Of a DNA stretch of 20,628 nt, positions 1-6,368 are shown one piece after another. Below the pieces are notes generated by a model. That model was not told the DNA's origin and made no database searches. It saw only the letters and a list, made by a program, of their open reading frames with translations. Location: contig JBOGIF010000120.1 of assembly GCA_050742415.1 (NCBI GenBank), positions 1 to 20,628 on the forward strand, written 5' to 3'. Source of the stretch: JBOGIF01 sp050742415. Its GTDB lineage: Bacteria > Actinomycetota > Acidimicrobiia > Acidimicrobiales > AC-14. Both the position numbers and the translations under genes were made by a program. How positions within the stretch are numbered: the stretch's first letter is position 1; the number at the start of each line of letters is the position of its first letter.

Positions 1-408
1 GATCTGGGGGATCGACGAGAGTCTGCTGACCGTGCTCGGGCTTCGGTGAGCGCGGCGTCCGTGGCAGCGGTGAGACGTGCGCTCGTGTCGGCGTAGTTCG
101 AATACCGGAGGATCACCACCACCAGCCTGCCGATCAGCTCCGCGGCGTCGTCGGCCGCCACCAGCCCCATAGACAGCGACGGCCCGAACCAGCAGGCCCG
201 TCGCAAACCAGCACCCGAGCCGTGCCGACGCCTTCGATCACCCCGGCAGACCCTCGAAGTCGGTCGCGAAGCGCTCAAGAATCGCAGGAAGGTCGAGAAC
301 CAGAAAGTCAGTGGCGGAGGGCTGACCTTCCTTGCCCCGCTGGGGTCCGAGCTGATGATCGAGCTGGTCGAAGAATGACGGATGAGACTCGAACGACTCG
401 CCGATCAG
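1..408 (-). pseudogene. Decayed coding remnant in several frames
   Basis: On the minus strand, protein-like reading continues through this stretch but changes frame. From about 408 to 238 one frame reads LIGESFESHPSFFDQLDHQL and later FLVLDLPAILERFATDFEGL, ending at a TGA at 238-240. A second frame (241 down to 134) reads GVIEGVGTARVLVCDG. A third frame, from about 190 to the window edge, reads WFGPSLSMGLVAADDAAELI then GRLVVVILRYSNYADTSARL. The pieces could be consecutive parts of one protein, each broken by a frameshift. I do not recognise the family. It starts directly behind the small broken gene at 405-601, so the two may have been a bicistron. No start codon fits the first piece. The coding inference rests on residue composition and GC-rich third positions only. 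Confidence 0.35.
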
Positions 409-601
409 CCGCCATCGGCCTGAGGTGCGACCAGACCACGCTCTGCAAGGAGGTCTCGGCCCCTTGCGCGTATGCGAGCAAGGAACTCAGGCGGGAGCAA
501 CTCGAGGTGGTGACGACGCCCACGTTGAACATCCGGTGGCGCTCGTCCGGCGCCAGCTGTTCCAACTCCGCGGCCGTCCAGATCCGGTGGTCCTCACCCA
601 C
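405..601 (-). pseudogene. Small protein gene broken by a one-base deletion
   Basis: Starting at a GTG (599-601), the first frame reads VGEDHRIWTAAELEQLAPDE and RHRMFNVGVVT. It then runs into unlike sequence at codon ACC 506-508. The next minus-strand frame continues LELLPPEFLARIRARGRDLL and AERGLVAPQADGG to a TGA at 405-407. Inserting one base (a G at about 508/509) gives VVTDLELLPPEF and one protein of about 65 residues. I recall small actinobacterial proteins with the same layout (WT-x-EEL, ERH, VVTDL, PPEFL, RARGRALL), some beside toxin-like genes, but I cannot name the family with certainty. An antitoxin role is therefore only a guess. A sequencing error is the alternative to true decay. 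The decayed gene behind it suggests real decay. Confidence 0.55.
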
Positions 602-729
602 GCTCGCAGGGGACCTCTGGCCCAGTGTTCGCCGGGGGACACCCATCGGCGTCATCGACGCAGCTCATTGGAGTCCAATACGGGAGCATCGTCCCGGCAA
701 CCGGTCGGCCTGTAAACAACGTGTAGAGG

Positions 730-756
730 TCCGCGAAAGTCCGCGGAAACTCCGCG
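730..756. repeat. Three TCCGCG direct repeats, one helical turn apart
   Basis: TCCGCG occurs at 730-735, 740-745 and 751-756, separated by AAAG and GAAAC, so the repeats recur every 10-11 bp on one face of the helix. The 602-845 stretch around them has no convincing gene. The spacing resembles an operator or iteron array for a DNA-binding protein. No partner protein can be assigned. Confidence 0.5.
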
Positions 757-767
757 TGATCGAGTGA

Positions 768-814
768 GTGGCACGTCGTGGCACGGAGCCGAACGAGGCC
801 GCATCCCGTGGCAC
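768..814. repeat. Three GTGGCAC repeats spaced 10 and 30 bp
   Basis: GTGGCAC is found at 768-774, 778-784 and 808-814, so the start-to-start distances are multiples of 10 bp. They follow directly on the TCCGCG repeats at 730-756 and end just before the stop codon of the SRPBCC gene at 846. They may belong to the same protein-binding region. Chance recurrence of a GC-rich heptamer is possible. Confidence 0.35.
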
Positions 815-845
815 CGACCTCGGGCAAACGGCGCGGACGGGGAAG

Positions 846-1307
846 CTATCGGCGGTGGCCTTCGGCCGCCGCTCGGAGGAACTCGCCTCGCTGTTCGATC
901 AGCTGCCGCAAGTAGCGCGCCAGCAGGAGACGTTCGACAGTTCGTCCGATGAAGCCGAGGGGAGCGTCGAAGCGAACTCGATCGGCCATCACTGTGCCGC
1001 CGTTGGCGTCGTCGAAGAGGTGCTCGTGGTGGAACGAGCGGAACGGGCCCCGGACTTGCTCATCGACGAAGCGGTGCGGGCGCTCGAGCTCGGTGACCCG
1101 ACTCGTCATCGTGAACGGGATGCCGAAGTGCGTGGCGCGCCAGGTGACCGATTGTCCGAGATCGATGCGGCCGGTTGTGACGCCTTCGATGGCACGCTCG
1201 TTCGCCCTCGACATCGACGCGAGGTGGGCGTCGATGTCGAGGGAGAGACCGAACACGGTCTCGATCGGCGCGTTGATGACGGTGACCTGCTCGAACTCGA
1301 CCGTCAC
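846..1307 (-). CDS. SRPBCC family (START/polyketide cyclase-like) protein
   Basis: This 153-residue protein has the layout of a single SRPBCC domain, a fold with a deep pocket for hydrophobic ligands. The start VEFEQVTVINAPIETVFGLS is the typical first strand plus helix. It is followed by LGQSVTWRATHFGIPFTMTS, RPHRFVDEQVRGPFRSFHHE, HLFDD and a long C-terminal helix. The GTG start at 1305-1307 overlaps the TGA of the upstream epimerase gene (GTGA), so translation is coupled. The longer open frame upstream is arginine-rich and is not coding. Such proteins often accompany TIGR01777 epimerases, as here. The ligand and reaction are unknown. It is the last gene of the three-gene operon read from 2952. 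Confidence 0.8.
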   Translation of the reverse strand: MTVEFEQVTVINAPIETVFGLSLDIDAHLASMSRANERAIEGVTTGRIDLGQSVTWRATHFGIPFTMTSRVTELERPHRFVDEQVRGPFRSFHHEHLFDDANGGTVMADRVRFDAPLGFIGRTVERLLLARYLRQLIEQRGEFLRAAAEGHRR

Positions 1308-2215
1308 GCCGGTCGCGCTCCGAGGAGGTAGCCAAGTGCCGCGTCGAATGTGGGGTGGTCGAACGTGAAGCCGGCCTCGAGCAATCGCTGCGGGACGCAG
1401 CGCCGGCCGGTCAGAGCCAAGGCTGGGTCGGTGCGCATGAAGATTGCGCCGAGGTGGACGAGCGGCTTCGGGGTCGGCGGCGACCACGGGCGATGGAGTG
1501 CCGTCCTGAGGGTCGCCATCATGTTCCGGTTCTGGATCGGCTGCGGAGCGGTGACATGGAAGACGCCGTCGAGGTCTCGGTGGTCGACGAGGAACCGCAC
1601 AGCACGAAGGAAGTCGTCGATGTGGATCCAGCTGGTCCACTGATCGCCCTTGCTGATCCGTCCCCCTAGCCCGAGCTTCGTGAGCCGGGTGAGCCGCTCG
1701 AACGCTGGCGTGCCGTGGTCGAGGACGATCCCCGTGCGAAGCACGACAAGTCGGTCGACGCGCGCACCTTGCACGGCTTGCTCCCAGGGGCGGGCAACTC
1801 CGGCCATCTGCGGTGGGCCGTCCGCAGCTGGGTGCTGCTCGTCGATGATCTCGTCGCCGGCATCGCCGTAGATGGCCAGCGTGCCCATCTGTAGCCAGAG
1901 CTCGGGTGATGTCGTCAGTCCGCGTGAGGCTTCGACGAGGGCGTGGGTCGGTTCGACGCGGGACCGCCTCAGGAGCTCGATGTTCTTCGGGGTGGGTCGG
2001 CGGTCGACGAGCTCTCCGGCGAGGTTCACGACGGTCGCGCCTTCGAGCTCGGCGGCCCAGTTGCCAACGGTGCGGCCGTCCCACTCGACTTGGTGGTGCT
2101 CGATGTCAGGCCGAAGGGTGCGGGTCAGGATCACCACGTCGTAGCCGCGGCCGCGAAGGTCATCGGCCAGCCGGCGTCCGAGAGACCCCGTGCCGCCTGC
2201 GATGACGACCTTCAC
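1304..2215 (-). CDS. TIGR01777 family NAD(P)-dependent epimerase
   Basis: The protein has 303 residues from a GTG at 2213-2215 that overlaps the TGA of the preceding gene (GTGA). Residues 1-15 form a Rossmann first strand with the glycine motif GGTGSLG. VVNLAGELVDRRPT and YGDAGDEIIDE are typical of the YfcH-like branch of extended short-chain dehydrogenases. The end, PQRLLEAGFTFDHPTFDAAL, matches the C-terminal DUF1731 segment of TIGR01777 proteins. The extra N-terminal 58 residues of the longer open frame have no family character and overlap the upstream gene, so I use the GTG. It should bind NAD(P) in the cytoplasm. The substrate of the family is not established. Its partners are the DUF2071-like protein before it and the SRPBCC protein after it. 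Confidence 0.88.
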   Translation of the reverse strand: MKVVIAGGTGSLGRRLADDLRGRGYDVVILTRTLRPDIEHHQVEWDGRTVGNWAAELEGATVVNLAGELVDRRPTPKNIELLRRSRVEPTHALVEASRGLTTSPELWLQMGTLAIYGDAGDEIIDEQHPAADGPPQMAGVARPWEQAVQGARVDRLVVLRTGIVLDHGTPAFERLTRLTKLGLGGRISKGDQWTSWIHIDDFLRAVRFLVDHRDLDGVFHVTAPQPIQNRNMMATLRTALHRPWSPPTPKPLVHLGAIFMRTDPALALTGRRCVPQRLLEAGFTFDHPTFDAALGYLLGARPA

Positions 2216-2952
2216 GCGAGCGCTTCCGCGATAGCGACCCCGGGAGCTGTTCCTCGGGTCCACGTGACCTTGACGTCGCGCATCAGGTAGGACGGCGCCG
2301 GTACCGCGGTTGCGAACCTGGCGATGAACGCGCTGTCGAACTGTTCGATCACGACCGGCGCCGCGCGCCGATGCTCTGGTTCCATACACGCGGCCTCAAG
2401 CCGACCATGGTGGTCGGGCGAGACACCGATGGCCGCCGCGAGACAGGTACCACCGATCGGCTCGCACGGCGCGCCCTCTGCCGATGCCGCGATCGACGCT
2501 CGAACTCGAACGGCATAGGTGCTCACGTCATCTCGCGGGCAGACGGCCCAATCGAGATGGTGACCGTCTTCGGCGATCTCCACAGTTGCGGGCCGGTGGA
2601 CGCCAGGGAACAGGCGACCGCCGATGATCCTCGCCACTCGTGAATCGGTGTGCCTGAGGGGAACGAAGACGCCGACGGTCGTTTCGCCGAGCTCATCGGT
2701 CCATTCGACGGAGATGCGGTGCGCAGCAGCGCGCAGGCGCGTCCCCAGCGCCGAGGGGAGCGGGGCCGGGCGGATGTGGGCGATGTCGAGCAGGCAGCAT
2801 CCGATCACCGTCCCGCCATCGATGCAGTGCGGGCGGATCCCGGCGGGCAGGTGCCTAGATGCTTCGTCGGAGTCGACGACCGCGTTCACCAGAAGACGAC
2901 GGCGGATCGTCCCCCGGATCGATCGCGACTGGCCGTGCTCTTGTCTGCTCAT
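2212..2952 (-). CDS. DUF2071-like (acetoacetate decarboxylase-fold) protein
   Basis: This 246-residue protein is the first gene of the minus-strand operon. RRRLLVNAVVDSDEASRHLP, AGIRPHCIDGGTVIGCCLLD and the later TTVGVFVPLRHTDSRVARII are laid out as in DUF2071 (YqjF-like) proteins, which share a fold with acetoacetate decarboxylase. I see no catalytic lysine that I could defend, so no reaction is claimed. The ATG at 2950-2952 is used. An in-frame GTG about 22 codons later is an alternative. It stands divergent to the MerR-type regulator with 55 bp between, which suggests control by that regulator. Its stop overlaps the start of the epimerase gene (GTGA). Confidence 0.6.
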   Translation of the reverse strand: MSRQEHGQSRSIRGTIRRRLLVNAVVDSDEASRHLPAGIRPHCIDGGTVIGCCLLDIAHIRPAPLPSALGTRLRAAAHRISVEWTDELGETTVGVFVPLRHTDSRVARIIGGRLFPGVHRPATVEIAEDGHHLDWAVCPRDDVSTYAVRVRASIAASAEGAPCEPIGGTCLAAAIGVSPDHHGRLEAACMEPEHRRAAPVVIEQFDSAFIARFATAVPAPSYLMRDVKVTWTRGTAPGVAIAEALA

Positions 2953-2954
2953 GT

Positions 2955-2990
2955 TTGGTACGCTACCATTTACTCACATACCATCTGCAA
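2955..2990. promoter_or_regulatory. Divergent promoter/operator of MerR gene and operon
   Basis: In the 55 bp between the divergent starts there is a palindrome TGGTA-CGC-TACCA (2956-2968) and a repeated TACCAT (2964-2969 and 2979-2984, 15 bp apart). On the minus strand TTGCAG (2990-2985) and TAGCGT (2965-2960) could be -35 and -10 boxes with a 19 bp spacer, the long spacer characteristic of MerR-controlled promoters. They would give an almost leaderless transcript for the DUF2071 gene. The palindrome is visible; the promoter assignment is inferred. Confidence 0.45.
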
Positions 2991-3007
2991 GCGGATCGGG
3001 GAACGGG

Positions 3008-3733
3008 ATGGGGAGCGAGTACCGATTGGACGAACTCGCACGGCAAGCAGGCGTGGCGTCGACCACCGTGCGCCTCTACCAAACGAAGGGCCTCCTTGCG
3101 CCACCCCGACTCGAAGGCCGCACCGGCTGGTATGACGATTCTCATCTGAGCCGGCTGCGACTGATCGCGCGCCTGCAAGGCGAGGGCTACTCGCTGGCCG
3201 GGATCGCCAACCTGCTTGAGCAGTGGGAGCAGGGCCGTGGCCTCGACTCAGTCATCGGCGTCGAAGCCGAACTCGACGCGCTCGTCGGCGACGTGCACGC
3301 CGCTGTCCTGGACCCTCTCGAACTGCTGACGCGGTTCCCGGAGGCGTCGATGACTCCCGAGCTCATGCAACGGGCGGCATCACTCCGCCTTGTCGAGCCG
3401 ACCGACGACGGCAAGATCAGGGTGCGCGACCGGCGGTTCCTCGAGACGGGCGCATCGCTCGCGCACCTTGGCATCCCCCTCGACGTGATCCTCGACGAGT
3501 GGGAGGGACTCGTCGCGCACACCGACGACATCGCCAACAGGTTCGTCGGCCTGTTCGAGACCTACCTCGCGCCCAGGAACTGGCAACGCAACCTCGACAC
3601 CGACAAGGCCCGCGAGCTGGCCGCCACGCTCGCACGTCTTCAATCCACCGCTCGCCAAGTGCTCGCCGCCGCGCTCGACAGCAGCGTCGCCCGTCTCGGC
3701 CGCGAACGCCTCGGCCAGCTGATTCAGCCATGA
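3008..3733 (+). CDS. MerR family transcriptional regulator
   Basis: The protein has 241 residues from the ATG at 3008, which is preceded by GGGGA at 2998-3002. Residues 4-72 are a MerR winged helix-turn-helix: YRLDELARQAGVASTTVRLY, then QTKGLLAPPRLEGRTGWYDD with the tyrosine and LRLIARLQGEGYSLAGIANL. The rest is a long helical region without the cysteines of metal sensors, so the effector is likely organic or unknown. Open frame continues upstream to 2624 but covers the divergent gene and is not used. It probably acts on the palindrome between itself and the DUF2071 gene. Its stop overlaps an ATG at 3730 (ATGA), the start of a truncated SRPBCC gene. Confidence 0.88.
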   Translation: MGSEYRLDELARQAGVASTTVRLYQTKGLLAPPRLEGRTGWYDDSHLSRLRLIARLQGEGYSLAGIANLLEQWEQGRGLDSVIGVEAELDALVGDVHAAVLDPLELLTRFPEASMTPELMQRAASLRLVEPTDDGKIRVRDRRFLETGASLAHLGIPLDVILDEWEGLVAHTDDIANRFVGLFETYLAPRNWQRNLDTDKARELAATLARLQSTARQVLAAALDSSVARLGRERLGQLIQP

Positions 3734-3909
3734 AGACCGCGAACAGTCGGACGCGTCGACCCATCTATGCCGAGTCGCTCATCACCGCGCCGCTCGATCG
3801 AGTCGCCCGAGTTGCCGCCCGACCACCGGTGAGCGGGCGAAGCCGTCAACGGGGGTCGGCGGAGGAGAAGGTCGTCGGCTTCTTGGGACGCGTGTCGACC
3901 TGGAGGTGA
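3730..3909 (+). pseudogene. 5' remnant of an SRPBCC family gene
   Basis: The ATG at 3730 overlaps the MerR stop (ATGA). The product begins MKTANSRTRRPIYAESLITA then PLDRV, which matches the first strand and helix of SRPBCC proteins (RP-IYVE-x-IRAPLDxVW). After about residue 24 the likeness ends. The frame reads into the antisense of the nitrilase 3' end and stops at 3909. The SRPBCC gene was therefore probably cut off by foreign DNA somewhere between about 3800 and 3845. The rest of the gene is not seen elsewhere in the window. The 59-residue product is unlikely to fold. Confidence 0.55.
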
Positions 3910-4738
3910 AAGACGTCGGGGCGGGCGTAGTGGCCGACGGGGTCGAACTGGTGGCGGCTGCGGTGCGCGATGGTGGCATCGACCTCGGCATAGAGGATTC
4001 CGGTGGTCTCGACCAGAGGGCCGGCGATTATCTCACCGTCAGGTCCGACGATGACCGTATTGCCCCGAGACAGCCAGTCGTCGTCTCCTCCATAGAGCCG
4101 GTCGCGGTCAGGTAGTCCATCGGGGATATCGGAGCCCCGGATGCAGGAGTTCGTGCCGACGACGAAGACGCGACCTTCTTTAGCGATGTGCCGGAGCGTG
4201 GCGATCCAGGTGTCGGAGTTGTCCCACGTCGGCGCCAGATAGACGTCGATGCCTTGTGCGTACATGGCGGCGCGGGCGAGGGGCATGTAGTTCTCCCAGC
4301 ACAGCAGTCCACCGAGCCGTCCGAACGGCGTTTCGAGGACGGTAAGGGTCGAGCCGTCTCCTGTACCCCACACCGTCCGCTCGCCGCCGGTCGGCATGAG
4401 CTTGCGGTGGCACCCGGCGATGTTGCCGTCCGGACCGAGGTAGAGCAGCGAGTTGAAGATGGTCCGGCTGGCGGTGTCGAGCTCGTCGACTCCGATCGCC
4501 ACCCACGCCCCGTTGCTACGGGCGGCCTTCCCGAGGCGGTCGGTGGCGGCTGACGGGACGGTCACCGATTCGGCGAGCAGGCGGGCGTACCAGTCATCGT
4601 CGTCCCAGGGCTTGGTTCGCCAAACCCAGTCGGGATAACCGGGTACGAAGGCCTCGGGAAACACGATCAGCCCGGCTCCTCGGACTCCAGCCTCGGCGAC
4701 GAGGTCACAGGCCCTGTCGATGGTGGCTGAGGCGTTTC
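3846..4738 (-). pseudogene. Nitrilase, 3' part (gene split by IS)
   Basis: This is most of a nitrilase of the C-N hydrolase superfamily, which converts R-CN to carboxylic acid and ammonia. All three catalytic residues are present: Glu in LIVFPEAFVPGYPDWVW, Lys in CHRKLMPTGGERTVWGTG and Cys in LGGLLCWENYMPLARAAMY. The C-terminal GHYARPDVFHLQVDTRPKKP is also typical. The piece begins at NASATIDRACDLVAEAG directly after the IS3-family end. The first strand is missing here and lies on the other side of the element at 6236-6307. The open frame continuing to 4988 is IS sequence. A chimeric protein could be made from a start inside the IS, but it would lack the first core strand. It is probably inactive. 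Confidence 0.85.
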
Positions 4739-4792
4739 TGACTTTGCCGCGGAAGCCGAGTTGGAAATGAACCAACTCATGGGGTCTCCTCG
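4739..4792. repeat. IS3-family end, orfB side
   Basis: Read on the plus strand this end starts TGACTTTGCCGCGGAAGCCG and ends near 4792 with CTCCTCG. Against the reverse complement of 6181-6235 it matches over about 55 bp, with roughly two thirds identity and two single-base gaps. Identical blocks include TGACTT, CGCGGA, GAAA and CTCCTCG. The stop codon of orfB lies inside it. Confidence 0.75.
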
Positions 4793-5850
4793 GGGTGGTT
4801 GGTGTCGGTCCGGCGGTTGTGTTCGAGCCGTTGGTTGCGGGCTCGCTCGAGGCCTTGCCGGCGGGCCTCGCGGATCGCTTCTCCTCGTCCTTGGTGTTCG
4901 TCGTCTGGGGTGACGTAGCCGATGGATTCGTGCAGCCGGACGCTGTTGTACTCGATGCGCACGCGGGCGAGCTCGGCTTCCAGCACAACGGGATCGGCGA
5001 TGCCCTCCAGATGCGGCCACTCGCCCTTGATGTGACCGAAGAAGCTCTCGATCCACGCCTGGTCCGTCGGGGTATGCGGTCGGCCGTGGTGCTGGGCGAT
5101 GGCGAGCAGGGTCATGGACGCCCGGGTGTCGTGGGCGATCATCTGCGGGCCGTTGTCGGACACGGCGAGCAGGATGGGGCGGCGGGGGTCGTCGACGGGC
5201 AGGTCCAGGCGCTCGTCGGTGAGGAGTTCGAGGAGGCCCTCGGCCTCCAGGGCCCGCTCGAAGATCACCACCACCTGCGAGGCGGTCTCCTCCACGCTGA
5301 CCAGGGTGTCGATCCAGCGGCGGCTGACCATGTCGACGATGGCGAACACGGCCCGTCGGGCCCGAGTGAAATGGGTCACGTCCCAGATCCAGATCCGGTT
5401 CGGCTCCCACACCAGCCAGTCGGGCCAGGGCTTCTTGTGGGAGGCCGGGCGGGAGGGCGGATCGGGCAGCACCAAGCCGTGAGCAGCCAGAACGCGCCGG
5501 AACGTGGCGGGCGCCACCCACACCAGGCCCTCATAGGAGCCTCGGTGGGCGAGCTTGCGGTGCGAGCGGTCGACCGGTCCCCACGCCTCGGCCACGGCCA
5601 GAATGGCGTCGACCTCGCTCGGGCGCAGCCCGTGCACCGGGTTGCCGCCCGGCGCCCGGTCGACCAGGGTGCCGTGGTGGCGCCGGCGGGCTCGCCAGCG
5701 GTGGACCCGGTCGTCGGAGACCCGCCACAACGAGCACACCCAGGCGTGGCAGAACCCGGCGGCGACGGCCTCGTCGACGCTCTTGAGGACCAGCTCCTTC
5801 ATGTCGGCGGGGACCCGCGCCGGGAGCGGCCCGATCAGGCCCAGCTGGCT
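4777..5850 (-). CDS. IS3-family transposase OrfB (DDE domain)
   Basis: OrfB provides the catalytic part of the transposase, made as an OrfAB fusion of about 460 residues after a -1 frameshift at 5849-5857. An HTH-like segment precedes a region with HRKLAHRGSYEGLVWVAPAT. The DDE core then follows: Asp in RIWIWDVTHF (codon 5380-5382), Asp in AVSDNGPQM (5155-5157) and Glu in DQAWIESFFGHIKGEW (5047-5049). There are 35 residues between the second Asp and Glu, as usual in IS3 proteins. The C-terminal VRIEYNSVRLHESIGYVTPD is typical too. The frame is intact to the stop at 4777, so the element may be active. It has no independent good start; open frame upstream of the shift site is shadow. Confidence 0.9.
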   Translation of the reverse strand, partial: SQLGLIGPLPARVPADMKELVLKSVDEAVAAGFCHAWVCSLWRVSDDRVHRWRARRRHHGTLVDRAPGGNPVHGLRPSEVDAILAVAEAWGPVDRSHRKLAHRGSYEGLVWVAPATFRRVLAAHGLVLPDPPSRPASHKKPWPDWLVWEPNRIWIWDVTHFTRARRAVFAIVDMVSRRWIDTLVSVEETASQVVVIFERALEAEGLLELLTDERLDLPVDDPRRPILLAVSDNGPQMIAHDTRASMTLLAIAQHHGRPHTPTDQAWIESFFGHIKGEWPHLEGIADPVVLEAELARVRIEYNSVRLHESIGYVTPDDEHQGRGEAIREARRQGLERARNQRLEHNRRTDTNHPEETP

Positions 5851-6158
5851 TTTCCCCTGATCACGGCCAGCTCGATGGCCTGTGCCGTGATGGCCTCGGT
5901 CAGCTGGACGATCTCGGCCCGGGCCGCCTCGAGCTGCCAGTCCCGCTCCTTGGCCGGCCGCCCCGGCGTGCGGGCCAGCGCCGCCAGGGCCGCGTCCTTG
6001 ACCGTGCGTCGGATCCCGATGACCGTCGACACGTCCACGGCCCACTTGCGGGCCGCGTCGGCCTGGGTGATCTCGCCCGCAGTGACCTGCAGGAAGATCT
6101 CCCACTTCGTTTCCGCCGACAGCTTCCTCGGCGACCTCCGGCCGTTCGTTCCGGTCAC
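5835..6158 (-). CDS. IS3-family transposase OrfA
   Basis: OrfA has 107 residues and starts at a GTG (6156-6158) with a GAGGAG ribosome site just upstream. It has a helix-turn-helix: RKLSAETKWEIFLQVTAGEI then TQADAARKWAVDVSTVIGIR, which binds the element ends. A charged helix with AARAEIVQLTEAITAQAIEL follows, the leucine-zipper-like part used for multimerisation. It ends in GKASWA at a TGA (5835-5837) shortly after the frameshift site. Alone it usually acts as a regulator; with OrfB it forms the transposase. Confidence 0.88.
   Translation of the reverse strand: MTGTNGRRSPRKLSAETKWEIFLQVTAGEITQADAARKWAVDVSTVIGIRRTVKDAALAALARTPGRPAKERDWQLEAARAEIVQLTEAITAQAIELAVIRGKASWA
5849..5857 (-). promoter_or_regulatory. 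Programmed -1 frameshift site of the IS
   Basis: On the minus strand the bases read GGGGAAAAG. OrfA decodes GGA-AAA-GCC. Slipping back one base on A-AAA-G gives AAA-AGC, which is the OrfB frame and is open to its stop. A-AAA-G is a known IS3-family slip motif. The OrfA stop follows 12 bases later. Confidence 0.75.
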
Positions 6159-6180
6159 GGACTGCTCCTCTCAGATGGTG

Positions 6181-6235
6181 CGAGGAGCCTTCCAGCCTTG
6201 GGTCGTTTCGCAGTCGATCCTCCGCGTCGAAGTCA
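6181..6235. repeat. IS3-family end, orfA side
   Basis: Read inward on the minus strand this end starts TGACTTCGACGCGGAGGATC and reaches CTCCTCG at 6181-6187. It is the imperfect inverted partner of 4739-4792. The first bases of the end supply a TGA that stops the short nitrilase N-terminal frame. Confidence 0.75.
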
Positions 6236-6307
6236 GACGCAAACCATGGCCTCGCGGTCGAGGAACGCAGGCGTGGCCTGCACCGCAGCGACGGTGACGC
6301 GCTCCAC
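6233..6307 (-). pseudogene. Nitrilase, 5' part (gene split by IS)
   Basis: From a GTG at 6305-6307 the minus strand reads MERVTVAAVQATPAFLDREA then MVC. The core strand AAVQ-x-P-x-FLDREA is the universal start of nitrilases. Three bases into the IS a TGA (6233-6235) ends the frame. GAGG lies 8 bases before the GTG. Together with 3846-4738 it accounts for a whole nitrilase interrupted by the element. The tail of this piece (REAMVC) and the head of the other (ASATIDRAC) seem to cover the same family positions, so the two pieces may overlap by several residues. Confidence 0.8.
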
Positions 6308-6368
6308 GGCTCAGGCCTCGAACGCAGCCAGGTGACGAGTGTCCGACGACAAGGGCCGGGTGAGGTCT

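Larger units (their letters stand above)
4739..6235 (-). mobile_element. IS3-family insertion sequence, about 1.5 kb
   Basis: The element contains orfA (5835-6158) and orfB (4777 to about 5850) in the -1 frame, the IS3-family layout. Its ends are long imperfect inverted repeats beginning TGACTT. Length of about 1497 bp, 77 bp before orfA and 38 bp after orfB fit the family. It sits inside a nitrilase gene: the beginning of that gene lies to its right and the remainder to its left. I find no 3-5 bp target duplication at the ends I set, so the ends may be off by 1-3 bases or the flanks may have been rearranged. Confidence 0.85.

Noticed and set aside
2..49. A 15-residue plus-strand C-terminus (IWGIDESLLTVLGLR) with GC-rich third positions
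   Set aside because: Too short at the window edge, and a minus-strand frame is open over the same bases.
250..378. Plus-strand frame ending LTFLAPLGSELMIELVEE
   Set aside because: It is antisense to the more protein-like minus-strand remnant (SFFDQLDHQL, FLVLDLPAIL), has no start and matches nothing I recognise.
846..2084. 412-residue minus-strand frame
   Set aside because: Only its last 153 codons (SRPBCC) are protein-like; the rest is an Arg/Pro-rich shadow of the epimerase gene.
4795..6297. 500-residue plus-strand open frame
   Set aside because: It is the antisense of the transposase genes; composition is shadow-like (His, Gly, Val) and no motif is seen.
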